A stretch of 64,000 bases of DNA from Aulostomus chinensis (taxonomy: Eukaryota > Chordata > Actinopteri > Syngnathiformes > Aulostomidae): NCBI GenBank assembly GCA_037954235.1, contig JBBMOA010000020.1, positions 11,441,177 through 11,505,176 of the forward strand. The letters run 5' to 3'. Shown one piece after another: positions 23,001 through 33,960 of the stretch (positions are counted from its first letter, which is position 1; every line of letters begins with the position of its first letter). A program made the translations under genes and the position numbers. Below the pieces are notes generated by a model. That model saw only the letters and a list, made by a program, of their open reading frames with translations. It searched no databases and was not told the DNA's origin.

Positions 23001-23413
23001 TTCATGCTCCATTGCTCTGGTCTGAGCGCTTGTCTTGCCTTGGGGTGTCTGGGCCCTGCAACACGAGACAGTAAATCCTCTCGAGTCCTGATGGCTATTG
23101 ATTAGGTATTCACATCCTGCCTCCTGCCTCCTGCCCCCGAGAAAAGCGCTCTGGCCTTGACTCTTTCTCTCATCATACCTCTGTTCCTATTCTCCCTAAT
23201 CACGGTTGCACTTTAACCATCAGAAATGACGGCGTACACTATATAATTACAGGACATCGCCTCTGCCTCTCCCTCTTTTCCCTGACATCTGTGTCTTAAC
23301 AGACACCTCCACCTTTTGTTTATCTGGAAATATGATTCCCTCCCTTTTCTATATCACTGTGTGTCTTCCCTTTCCACTCATTCTCCTTTTTCTCTGTCAC
23401 TCTGTCCAATATT

Positions 23414-23415
<2 letters not shown>
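20026..23415. other. Non-coding DNA, possible first intron
   Basis: If the exon at 19968 is real this is the start of a long intron. It contains a small tandem of TGTGATACA near 20190-20220. There are unique-looking, motif-dense patches at 21400-21480 and 21900-22080 that could be conserved non-coding sequence. No transposon with clear ends was recognised. Confidence 0.35.

Positions 23416-23449
<34 letters not shown>
23416..23449. repeat. (CT)n microsatellite
   Basis: About 17 CT units, followed by further imperfect CTCTCT blocks to 23466 inside a pyrimidine-rich stretch. Confidence 0.93.
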
Positions 23450-23450
<1 letters not shown>

Positions 23451-23466
23451 ACCTCTCTCTCTCTAA

Positions 23467-25060
23467 CCTGTCACTGCATCTCTTTGAGATTTAACCAGGA
23501 TTGCTCACCACCCGCTGTGGGAGTGAGGCAGCATTCTCTGGCGGTTTGTCGTCCTTGATCATTATAATATATGCAGATGAGCCTGTTAACGAGCACCCCC
23601 CCCCCACCCCTTTGGTAGATGGCCTAAAGCTGACCAAGCACTCATCGCAACCGCTCAGTGACACCGGGTGCAAACTGCTGAGTGAGCACCGCCAGTGAAC
23701 CCGACGGCGTAAACAAATAAACAAACAGGCAACCCTCAGAGGAGAAGCTGTAGTAGCACATACAAACACAAAAAATAGACTTCAAACAGACTACAAAGAA
23801 CAGGTCGGCATGGCTTGGGTAATTCCCTCAAATGGAAAGAAAATCCTTGACTTTGTGCTCATTCTGCCCTGTTTCTCAGTCGCAGTGACGGTAGATAAGG
23901 TGACAAAAATGGCAAGCGATCTGTTAGTAGCTGAAATATGAGTAAACGGTGCAATCCAAGATCCAGTATATCATATATCTGATGAATGAATTACATCTAC
24001 ATGCTGTAGTAAAGTTTCATACAACAACAACACGTTTAACCTGAAAATATGAAGTTTCCAGGTGAATCTGGATTTTTTTTTTTTCCAGCATTGACTTAAT
24101 CTCAGGAGATTTCTTGTGAGTTGAAGAGATGTTTATGGACTGTATGTGTGAGAGTGAGAGAAAGGGAGGAGGCGTGCATTTTGTGTGAATGAGTGTACGC
24201 ATGAGTGTGAAACAGAAAAAAATTGTTTATGTGGAGCAGCAGTAAGAAAAGTGTTCCCAGGATTTTAAATAGGGATTGTCATTATTTGTGTTTGCGTATG
24301 TGACAGGAATGGTGATTACTACGACGCTTGGGTGTTTTTTTTTGTCTTTTTATTACTCTGTATGTGTGTGAGAGGGGTGTGTATTTTTGGTTTGGATGTA
24401 GGCGTATGTTTACTTAAGATTCACATGAAGATGGTGTGTGTGCGTGTGTGTGCGTGCGTGTACATGCGCATGCAGATCTATAAACGACCCTTCCCTGAGC
24501 AGCAGGCAGCTCCCTCGGGTGATTGAGGAAGTGATCAATTTCTTATTCTCACTTTGTGTTTCTGCGTTCTCATACCAGTGCATCAACTTGTCCTTGTCTG
24601 CTTCGTCTCTCTGCGCCTGTGGGCTCTTTACTCCCACAATCCTTGTTGGTGCAGGAAAATCATTTCCCTCATCTGCACCTCCCCAAACTATTAGAGGCAA
24701 TGTCAAAGATGATGACAATTAGGGTAAAGAGCCACAGGATAATATTAGAAAAGGTTTTTGATGGCTATGAAGTGGTGTCGCAGCATTTAAAATGACATTT
24801 AAAAGATTTGACAAATCAATATCCTGCTGCAACAAGTGAGAAAAAATTCTGTGTGATATCTTGAGAGACACAGGAACAAATCAAGATGTATTACTGGAAA
24901 AAACCCAACATTATTGTATAGGGATACAGTCAGTTGTCCCCTCCCCCACATCAGTGAAATACATACAATGATACGTTGCACCATCCACCCATCTTCAACC
25001 TCTTAACTAAATTCCAGTTGTGCAGTTAGAAGTTTCAGCAAAGAACCCCAAGGTCCCCTC
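23467..25060. other. Non-coding DNA with a TG/CG-mixed run
   Basis: Contains a C9 run near 23597 and a mixed TG/CG/CA alternating tract at about 24432-24472. No gene recognised. Confidence 0.4.
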
Positions 25061-25066
25061 TTCTGA

Positions 25067-25290
25067 CTAGGGGATCTCCAACTGTTCCCGGGAGACATGG
25101 TCCCTCCACCTAGTCCTCCGTGCCCTTGCTGCTGCCTCCTCATTGCTGCCCAAAAGAAGAAGTCCTAAAGGTGGGGTCCTTATGAGATGCCTGAACAACC
25201 TCGACCGACTCCTTTCCACGTAAAGGAGCAGCAGTTTCACCTCCTGACTCCGCACCCCATCATTTCAAACGCTCGTCCATATCCAGGGAT
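25067..25290 (-). pseudogene. Non-LTR retrotransposon C-terminal fragment
   Basis: The minus strand reads VKLLLLYVERSRSRLFRHLI, RTPP and, further on, RARRTRWRDHVS then QLEIP. Fish LINE ORF2 ends with ERSQLRWFGHLVRMPP, a variable segment, RTRWRDYISHLAWERLGIP. The match in order and spacing is good, with a degraded middle. It is a short isolated piece with no tail visible. The clade is not assigned. Confidence 0.65.
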
Positions 25291-27449
25291 ATGTGCATCG
25301 CAACATAATGCACAGTTAAGGAAATGTGATTGTTTGAAATACGACGTCTCAGGGTTAGTTTTTGAAGCGTTTACAAAACTCTAACTGCTGTCACTTCTAT
25401 ATGTTTTTGCAATAAGAGTTCATTTGTTGTATCGCATCCAAACCAAATTATTACACAACAAATACTTGAGGATGTGACATCAAATGAAGAAAAGCCTGCA
25501 GCAATGACTGACTTATTTGTATGCCTATTTTTGGATAAAACGTGTCCGCTAACTTAAATGTGACATCAGCCGGAGATTCTAACACATCCACGTTACATCG
25601 TTGTTTCTTTTTGACATCAGGGTTGCTACTTGACAGCAATATTGACTTTTCACCTCTGCGAAAAAAATGCAGACATGTCATTGAAGCTTATCAATTCCAC
25701 CATCCCCCAAAATGTTGGTTGTAATGACAGAGTGGCACTTTGCTTTAACTCAGAAAAAGAAGATGGTGGGCCCAAGAGTAGGTTATGAAATTCCTAATGA
25801 AAGAAATAATGTTGATTACGGGGCCCCATCACTCTCTGTGTATGTCAGTCCACTGCAGCCATGTGCACTTGTGGATGGAAATTTCTTAATTTCATAGTGA
25901 GATATGAAGCAAATTTATTCAGGGATATTTGCAATCGTGTAAAAATCCCAGTTATATTCTAAAAGCTATTTTTAACCTGACAGACGGAGCCTCTCCAATT
26001 ACGTCAGGGGTTCTTTTGAGGCTAATCTGACTGGATGACCTACTAAAGCTGGTCCTGGGTGGGTTTACTGTAGTGTACTGTAGTGCCAGACCACCAGTGT
26101 TGGAAGTGACAGCATAACTATATATATTACTGAAGTACAGTGTGAAAAAAAAAATCCTCATAAACTTCAGTAAGTCTGCTTTGCACTGAGGAAAACAGCT
26201 TATTTTTATCACAAAATATGAGTCATAATCTAGATGTACAATGGACGTCCGTGCCCCAGGGTAATGCAGTTCACAGAGTACCGGCAGCGTGTGGAAAGTG
26301 TCGCTATGCGGGAAAAATTGACAATACACCAAAGAGTCAAGAGCACAAGTGACCCCCCCCCCCCCCCCATGGTCTAAATTTACAACATAAGTTACTCTGT
26401 GTGACGCTCCACTGACGTCTCAGCTGCCTCCATCGATGCATCCACACACGAGTTCTCTACTCCCCACACAAACAACATCACATTCGTCAAATCATAGCTA
26501 GCAAACATGTTCTGCTTTCAGAAAAAAAATGATCAATTCACTGTAATTTAAACTGTGTTTATTCACCATTACAGTGCTTGGGGAAGAGTCCTTGATTGTT
26601 GGAAATGATCCTTTCTTCAATATTATTTAAATAACTATTTCAGCCTCTAGTTCTGCATAGACTCGGTACAAAATGTGCTGTAAAGACCTGAAAAGACTGA
26701 CTTAAGCAGATCAATGCAAGTCTGCAAAAACACAATCGGCCCCCTGAGCTGTGATTGATTAGATGTACAAGTAAGATTCTCGTTAGCTAGCAATGACTGT
26801 ACTCGCTTTCCCTGATCATCACTTGCGCTGCATGCATAGTGACACTCCCGACGTTCACCAGAGCAGCAAGTACAAGGCAGAGCCTCCAATTACAAGGCGC
26901 CTGAAAGGAAATGTGTTGTAGGCAATCAGAGGCAGTAGGGCAGGTCTTCCCAGAATGTTGGTTGGGGAAAGAAAAAAAATGCTTTCAGGGCATATTAGCT
27001 GTATGCTAGCAGGCAATTGTATTAGCTTAGCAAAGAGAGGGGAAAAAAACTGTTTGATACCTCACATTAACGCTTGTATCCACCACTTTTCTGACCTTTT
27101 TCAGTTCACCAACTTATAAAAATTCAGTTCTTGGTTCTGTCCCAATAAAAGTGATAGTTTTCCATTTCTTTGCTTGCAGACAGAACTGATATTGAGAAAC
27201 TTTCTCCCGATACAAAACCAAAGAAGAGCAATGAGCTGTTTGAGTGTGGGCGGGACTTAATGTGCTTTGTCTCTATTGGCTGTCCTCCTGTGATGTAACA
27301 ACCCAATGTAATTCAGCTTGTAAAGCTGATGGGGAACATCATCTCGTTGGGTTGAAGGAATGACACTGGTTGTTTAACAGGTTATATTGATTTAATGAAA
27401 CACATAAAACACAATCAAAACCATTTTTATTCCAGGATATACGGCACCT
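25291..27449. other. Unannotated non-coding DNA
   Basis: No gene recognised. A C16 run lies at 26353-26368. A phrase at 26088-26130 resembles an hAT end but lacks a partner (see rejected items). Confidence 0.4.
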
Positions 27450-28370
27450 TTTAAATCTGAATCTGATTTAAAGATAATGAAGCAATAAATGTGATGAGGA
27501 AGACGTGAAAAAATGGAGGTGTGTAAGCATTAATTCTCCCCCCATTGCTGCATTAGCTGATTGGCATCAGCGGTTTCATGCATCATGATTATGGCTGCTT
27601 GTCTATCAGCTGATTAGTAACGTCCTTCATATTCAGACAGATGTGAAGCCCCTGCTGTCATGTCCTTTATTACTGCTGGAGCTCTTGTAAACCCTAACCA
27701 ACTTCCCTCCGCGCCCGCTTCACTACAGTTGTTCCCTCTAATTGTAAAGCTCGTGTATGTGTTTATTGAAGGAGGATTAGTTCGGCCAGCAGAATCCTTG
27801 TCGCCGCTCTTGGAGAGCCTAAATCCACTAATGGTCAGCCTCGAGCTGACTAAGGGTATTAACGGCGATGGTATTAATGACAAATGACGAAGAGGAAGAC
27901 TGTCATCACGCTGGAATACTACTACTAAAAGAACATTTATGATGCCGATCATGATATGGCAAATGGGCTAATTATCATTATGGGTTTAACGAAGAAGTAG
28001 CCCATAATAATAATGATAAGCACAATGATGATGATGATGAGAGCACTTTTACTTTTTCTTGCATAGCAGCACTTCTTATACGCTGCCAGCGCTCTATATT
28101 ACCCCGAGGCTCTTGATCTAAAATGCTGGATCTGAGAATATTATTTGGTAATAGCATCTTATCTATAAATGAGTGAATAGTCGTGGGTTATTCTCTGGAT
28201 AATGTAGATAGCTAAAAAAAAAAAAAAGTTTCACTTATGCCTTGAGGGGATTAATGTTATTATGAGTGATTTCATTGTACGGGGAGACGATTTGCTCGAA
28301 ATTTGTTGCGTTTTTCTTCCTGTGTCTAAACTGTAAGAGGATGCATTTCATTCTCTCCTCAATTGAAATT
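27450..28370. promoter_or_regulatory. Putative conserved non-coding block
   Basis: This stretch is free of recognisable repeats and rich in TAAT/ATTA and CTAATTA-type homeodomain words. It carries several long non-repetitive blocks, for example 27540-27620, 27770-27890 and 28080-28200. An inverted repeat, TTATCATTATGGG (27972-27984) with CCCATAATAATAATGATAA (28001-28019), lies inside. No reading frame is protein-like. The texture is like enhancer-type conserved elements of vertebrates, but conservation cannot be seen from one sequence. Confidence 0.35.
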
Positions 28371-28374
28371 ACAT

Positions 28375-28640
28375 TCGATTAGATTAGATATTCCTTTATT
28401 AGTCCCACGATGGGGAAATTTACAATTTTGCAGCAGCAAAGTGGATAGAATAACAATATAGATATAAACAACATATGTAAAAAATATAAATATAAACACG
28501 ATAGAAGAATAAGACACACAACAACAGACAACAACAGCAGTTGCACATGTATAAGTATTAATGATTGCCCGGTTGATACGTAATTATTGCACACTGGAGA
28601 TGTTGCACATGAGGGTTTGTTACGTTCCTGGTATGTCACT
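28375..28640 (-). mobile_element. LINE 3' end
   Basis: In reverse this ends GGGGAAATTTCCCCATCGTG then GGACTAATAAAGG, followed by a TATCTAATCTAATC tail. That is the usual fish LINE 3' UTR: a 'GGGACTAATAAAGG' polyadenylation-type sequence plus short tandem tail. The upstream part has the familiar TTGCACATG/TTGCACA words. 5'-truncated and non-coding. It interrupts the conserved-looking block. Confidence 0.72.
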
Positions 28641-31260
28641 GTTTTCATTTATTTGCTAATTCTTTTGTCAAGTTTTTTTCTGCGTGTGTTCTCTGAGAGG
28701 AATATGTAATAATTTCCCCTCTAACTACCGTCGTACCTGCGTCCCATAGAGATGTGTGAAGAGTTGCAGGAAAGAGTCCTCCGTGATTCAGCTGTCAAAC
28801 TGAGAAATGAAATATTAAAATGCCATGAAGGACGGGATGATTTGGTGTGTCAGAGCGAGTGCTATACCAATGAACGATCACTAATGGTAATTTGCGTCGA
28901 GAATATTTGAAGTGATGTAATTTGAGGGATAGAAAGGTGTCTTTTCCTGAGTCCTCCATGTTCTCTTTCATTGCTGATAGGCAATCCTGAAACCACCTTT
29001 GATTACGGTTATTAAGGGAGTGAATTCACGTCATTATGAAGAAGAAAATATACGCTAGACTGAAAAGTTATCAGGGGTCATTTAAGTTTGCAGTTGTAAA
29101 TGTTGCTGATTGAAGCTCCAATTATAAAACATCTTCCTTCTGGATTTAATATTGAGTTACTGTGAGGGGAGTGTATTCTTTTATGAATCACAATGGAGGC
29201 ACCTCTTTGTTGTAGCTGAATAGACTAGATTGTTTTGGAGGCCTGTTAGGATTTGTTGCTCTGAATTATTTAGTCGAGTTTCTTGTAGTAGGCGTATGTG
29301 CGCTTTCAATTTGAGTTGATGATTTATGACTTTTGCCTTTGAGGATATGCTACAAATACTCCATTAAGAAAGAAATAGAATGGGTAGCTTCAGGAAAAAA
29401 ACGAGCCCACATTGGTTTTGGCATGCGATGTGTTCATGGTGACTATATGAGGTATAAACGTGCGTGTATATAAATATTGCAGCAGAGTACATGGATGGGT
29501 AGCACACTGGAAAAAGATTCAGAGAGAGAGAGATGTGACACAAAAAGAATAGTCAGTGTGACATGTTGTGCACCTCATATGGATTCACTTTCAGTTTATA
29601 TATTATTAAGGTTGTCATTTGCTTAATTAATGTAGTTAGATGACTTTTAGTTCAGTCATTTTCATTTTCTAGAACTTACCAAATAAAAGTCATACATTTT
29701 AAGGAGTAAGTCATCCAAGAAGTTAAAGCCAACCTAACGGATATAATTACATGGAACGTGCAACAAGATAAACTTTGTCAGTTCATTTACATCAACTCAA
29801 GATTTGATTCGTTGTTTTTTTTATGCCAAAAATTCAGATAATGACAGCATGTCCACTAAACTGTTGTTGTACATGACTGAGGAACATTAATATTCCGCGT
29901 AAAATCCTGTTTACCTGCCGCCATGGATATATTCCTTACATTCCTTATAAGGAGAGACGTTTGCTGCATAAAAGAGCTGGGAACGTTATGTCCAGCATTC
30001 TGGTAAATTATTTCAGCAGTTTTTATTTAGTTCCCAAAAGTTTCTTCTGCAAAATAAGATTTTGATTTTTTTTTTTAAATAAAAATTCTAAAACTGTTTG
30101 TCGAAGCAACAAATTACGTGTCAAATATTCACTAGCATCCCCAAACACTTTCTCAGAAAGTTGCCGTTAAACTATCTCGTCTGAGTATGGGAGCGTTATT
30201 TGAAATGATTAGTTTACTTGAAAAAGTTCTTTGGATTGAAACTTTTCTTTTGACATCATGAGACTCTGCCAGCTTGCTGGTATGTGCTATAAAACACGCC
30301 CTCGGGATATTAAGTCAGAAAATGCAAAATTTTGATAAAGGCAAGTTCCAAAAATCAGACATGTTGGTTCCTTAGAATTGATAAAATTCACAGTACTGTC
30401 ATTTTCTTCATAGTTGTGGAATATGAGTGTGCGTGTACACAGTCAAGTGTTCCTGGAGTGTGTTTAGCACAGGAAACAAGTGAAATCTGCACATACGCCT
30501 CTGGTTTATAAACGAGGAAGCGGTTCTATAATGGTTAGACAGCCAACCACTCTGGATTCTTGTGCAGAAGTGTATAAATAGCATCTGAGAGCACCATAAG
30601 TCATACTAATGATAAGAAATTGGTTGCTGCTGATGAAGAGGAGGACGCCTGAATGCAAATGCTGTAACGGGAACTATGATAATGATTCTGCTAATGATGA
30701 ACATGACAAGATGATTTAAGTTAGAATAAAGATACCGACACTAATAACATCTAAATCAGAAGGAAGAGAAAACTAGTGGAAGGCCAAAACTAATGGGGGC
30801 CACTTTGTGTCTAAATAATCCCTGCAAGGGAGCAGTGGCTCATTTCCATGTCAGGGCAACCGCATTAAAAAGCTTCTCCCTCATGATGAAGCAAACAATA
30901 CAGAAAAGCTGAAAAGCAGCCAGAGCAACCATTTATCTCCGTCTAATATCACTGCTACTACAAGGCTCCAGATTAGTTACAAAGCTGCGATTCATACTAG
31001 CATTTAGCTCATTTCCAGCTGAATTATTCATCCAAATTCATCTAAGGAAATGACATTCCAATCTGTCTCTCTTTCTAGGGCGTTCATTGGAAAGAGGCCC
31101 TACTCACTGTGGATATGCATCTCCAACAACACAGATGCTCTGTTGTTTGCTTCACCGAGAGCCTTGAACCCTGCACAGATGTGCTCATTTTCCTCTGCTG
31201 CAGAGTTTGGACATATTCCCCGCCAGTGATATAGAATGATGACACAGGCAATTCTCAAAA
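28641..31260. promoter_or_regulatory. Putative conserved non-coding block, repeat-free
   Basis: About 2.6 kb with no recognisable transposon or microsatellite. No ATG-started frame of 60 codons exists on either strand. Long patches (28730-29060, 29140-29350, 30530-30730) are motif-dense, with ATTA, TAATTTG, GATTACGG and paired-homeobox-like words. A short GA run is at 29520-29532. Function is inferred from texture only. It would suit an enhancer cluster inside a long intron or gene desert. Confidence 0.35.
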
Positions 31261-33216
31261 CATTTGGCTCAAAATTTTGTTTTTGCTAACACACCTCCTG
31301 TCCCTTTCAAGTTCATTGGTAATTTTAGTTTGGAATCGGAGGAAAACACATAGGTAGAGAACAATAAGAATCTAATACACCTCATTGGACAGTGATTGTG
31401 GTTTCTGAGGTTGTAATTATTTTGTCGGGGACCACAACCTTCCTGCCGGCAGAATAACAAATACAGCTGGGGAGAAAATTGAGGACACTCGCCCAGGTCT
31501 GTCATTCAAAGTGTGTTTAAACCTTTTTCCTGAAACTTAAATTAAATCTAAGCAGCAGACCCCACACACTCCGAGAAGAGCAAAAGAAGGAAGGAGCTGA
31601 ATTTAATATGGTAGAAGCTCGTATTTGTGTTGGCAGTGTTGATTGTCTGTATGAGAGGGGTTTAGAGGAAGCTAGGCCACACCGAACCACTGGAGTGAGC
31701 TCTGGGGATAAGGCGAAGGATTAAGGGAAAAGAGGAGGGAAAGAGGAAAAGAAGTTTAGAAAAGAGCAGGAGGGGAGTGAGAAATGAAGATGAAGTGAGG
31801 CAGAGAGAAAAGGGAGGGAAACTGTCTCCAACGTGTTGAAACACTGGATGAATGTTTGAGGCTATAGCTTTTAAAAACTCCAATAATGCCAGCTGGCTCC
31901 TGGCCACATTGGAAAATGGAAGAAGGAAGCTTTGAGTGGCAAGTCCAGGGGCCAGTGGAGCGAGGCGGGGGCTCGGTGAGGCCAAGCAGCAGGGCAGCCC
32001 TCCTCTGTGGGTGAGAGCTCATTTGCAATAGTTCAGGCAGGGCGAGGTGAATTTGGCTGGAGAAAAAAAATGAGAGAGGAGAAAAAGATTTTTCAGCTTT
32101 TATTTGTAGTCTTCCTCAGGACTCCCAGTCAATCATGTGTTTGTAATGAAACACATTTATGCCTCACATCCACGTAAATATAGGAAGGCTTTCTACTGAA
32201 ACATTTATGCTAAACAGCACTTTGCCTCCAAGCAATGTGGGGCGGAAGCTGCAGAGGAAATGAGCCTGTTGGGCAATGATAGGACTAACAAGAGAGTTAA
32301 CACAAATCCTTCCTGGTTTAGGCTGCCGTCATGTCTGAAGAATCCCGCTGTGGCCTCCCCTCCTGCTCCCCCGCATCTCCAATAAAATCTGTCCTTTTAA
32401 AGTCAAGCAAAGATATGAAATGTTAGTTGAAAATGCTACTTCTCTGCCAGGGTAGCACCCAACCCTTGTCACCTTGTAGATAATTCATCCCTTCAAGGAA
32501 TACAATTATAATGGTGAAATGGAGAAAATTAAATTTAAAAAAAGAAACCTCAAACTCATGACTGTGCTTACCGTATGAAGCTGGAATGGTCTCTTCCCGG
32601 GGAGAGACAAACTCTGGGAGATTAAACATGGCCTGTCACAAAACGCTGACAGACAAGCTAGCCAAGTTGAACCAAGCTTGGAGGGGAAGTTTAAAATACT
32701 GCCAGAGACAAGAGGATGATGGAGGGAGTCTATGGTACCTTTGTGTCTCACCTGAATCATGAAACAGTCTGACAGAAATTACACTTTTGTTTTATTGGCT
32801 TTGATATTACATTGTCAATGAGCCACAGAGCAAACAAACAGTAAGGAGAAGTGCGCTGCTGCTAAAGTCAGTCTGCAGGCTAAAAGCTAATCAGCTGGTG
32901 CACATTAAACAGTGTGCCAGAACAAGAGTAGAGGGAGAATATGGTGAGTCACTAGCAGGGATTTTCAGCTTCTGAGAGGTCAGAAATGACACTTGGAGGT
33001 ATGTTTACAAGCTGTTACGCTGCAGCTAGCTAAGCCGCTAACCCTGGCACCTAACATCAATCACTCAAGATATCCACACTTCCCTCCTGTGAGCCGAGAC
33101 AGCAGAGGAAAATATTCATCATTCTTCATTTTCAGCCAAGAAGAAGTGCCTAGAAGCTACAATATGTGGTGTGATGCATTAGCAACAGTTAGTTCTTGCT
33201 GCAGACTGTTGCTAAT
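31261..33216. other. Non-coding DNA with a purine-rich tract
   Basis: A strongly G/A-biased stretch occupies about 31700-31830 on the plus strand. Otherwise it is unique-looking. No gene recognised. Frames on the minus strand here reflect the pyrimidine bias. Confidence 0.4.
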
Positions 33217-33960
33217 TCTAAAGGGGAGCTATTATAAGCATTTTCCAGTCTTTGTAATTTATTTTGGACTCCTATAGAGCAGCTAGACACTACTGACCGC
33301 ACAGAAAGCTTTGTTGACCATCAGGACGCTGTGCTACTTGCTGTCTCTCCTCAAGTTATTTTCTGCATCCCGTTCAAATGTTCTGTGTAATTTACCATTC
33401 TGCTTTGCTTGCTCCGTGAACGCCTCCCACTGAGTCCGATCCGCTGTGATTGGTCACCATTCCAAGGGTTTCAGGAGAGTTGGGGAGCACTGCTGAGCAC
33501 TCCTGCCTCATTTCACTGGTGCAGGAGTTCAGAATAAAAAGGAGAATGTTACTCACAACCCCCACAAAATAAACACAGCTAGGATACTGGAAAATGTTAG
33601 TCACAGCTTCTGACTCTTCAAAACAATCAAGTAATGAAGAAACAGCAGCTTCCGTTAGCTTCAGGCTAGCCACTAATCCATGTTCGTATGATCCCAGGTT
33701 ATGACAACAATCTGTTTTGAAGTGCCGTGAACAAACACGAAGGTATTTTGCTTTTGCTGGTTTCAATCCTCTTTTGCCTGGTGCTTGCCTCTTTAGCAGA
33801 GCTTGACAAAGTCAACTTGCCCAGATATTTTCTTGGAGCCGTTGCAGCTACGAATCGAGCAGTTCGCAGCAGTATAACTTCCTAAGCCGAGCTAGAGGAG
33901 GGGGCGGTGCAGCGAGCACGCCCATATATGGAAGTCCAGGGCACCATGATGTCATTATCT
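33217..33960 (-). mobile_element. Relic with THAP-type zinc finger frame (Kolobok-like?)
   Basis: The minus-strand frame at 33766-33392 begins KPAKAKYLRVCSRHF, then KTDCCHNLGSYEHGLVASL and KLTEAAVSSL. C-x2-H with the following aromatic residue, a D-C/F pair, and the L-L-x-x-A-V-P/S-S end are the C-terminal half of a THAP domain. THAP domains occur in Kolobok and P-type transposases. At the presumed 3' end, 33219-33240 reads AAAGGGGAGCTATTATAAGC, which resembles fish Kolobok-like termini. The matching other end is not found, the N-terminal half of the finger is unreadable, and no DDE core is present. Confidence 0.5.

Noticed and set aside
26088..26140. CAGTGTTGGAAGTGACAGCA as an hAT left end
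   Set aside because: It resembles the hAT terminus at 37386, but no opposite end, subterminal repeats or 8-bp duplication could be found.
31070..31200. CTTTCTAG|GGCG as an exon start
   Set aside because: The acceptor is acceptable but the frames after it are short and not protein-like.
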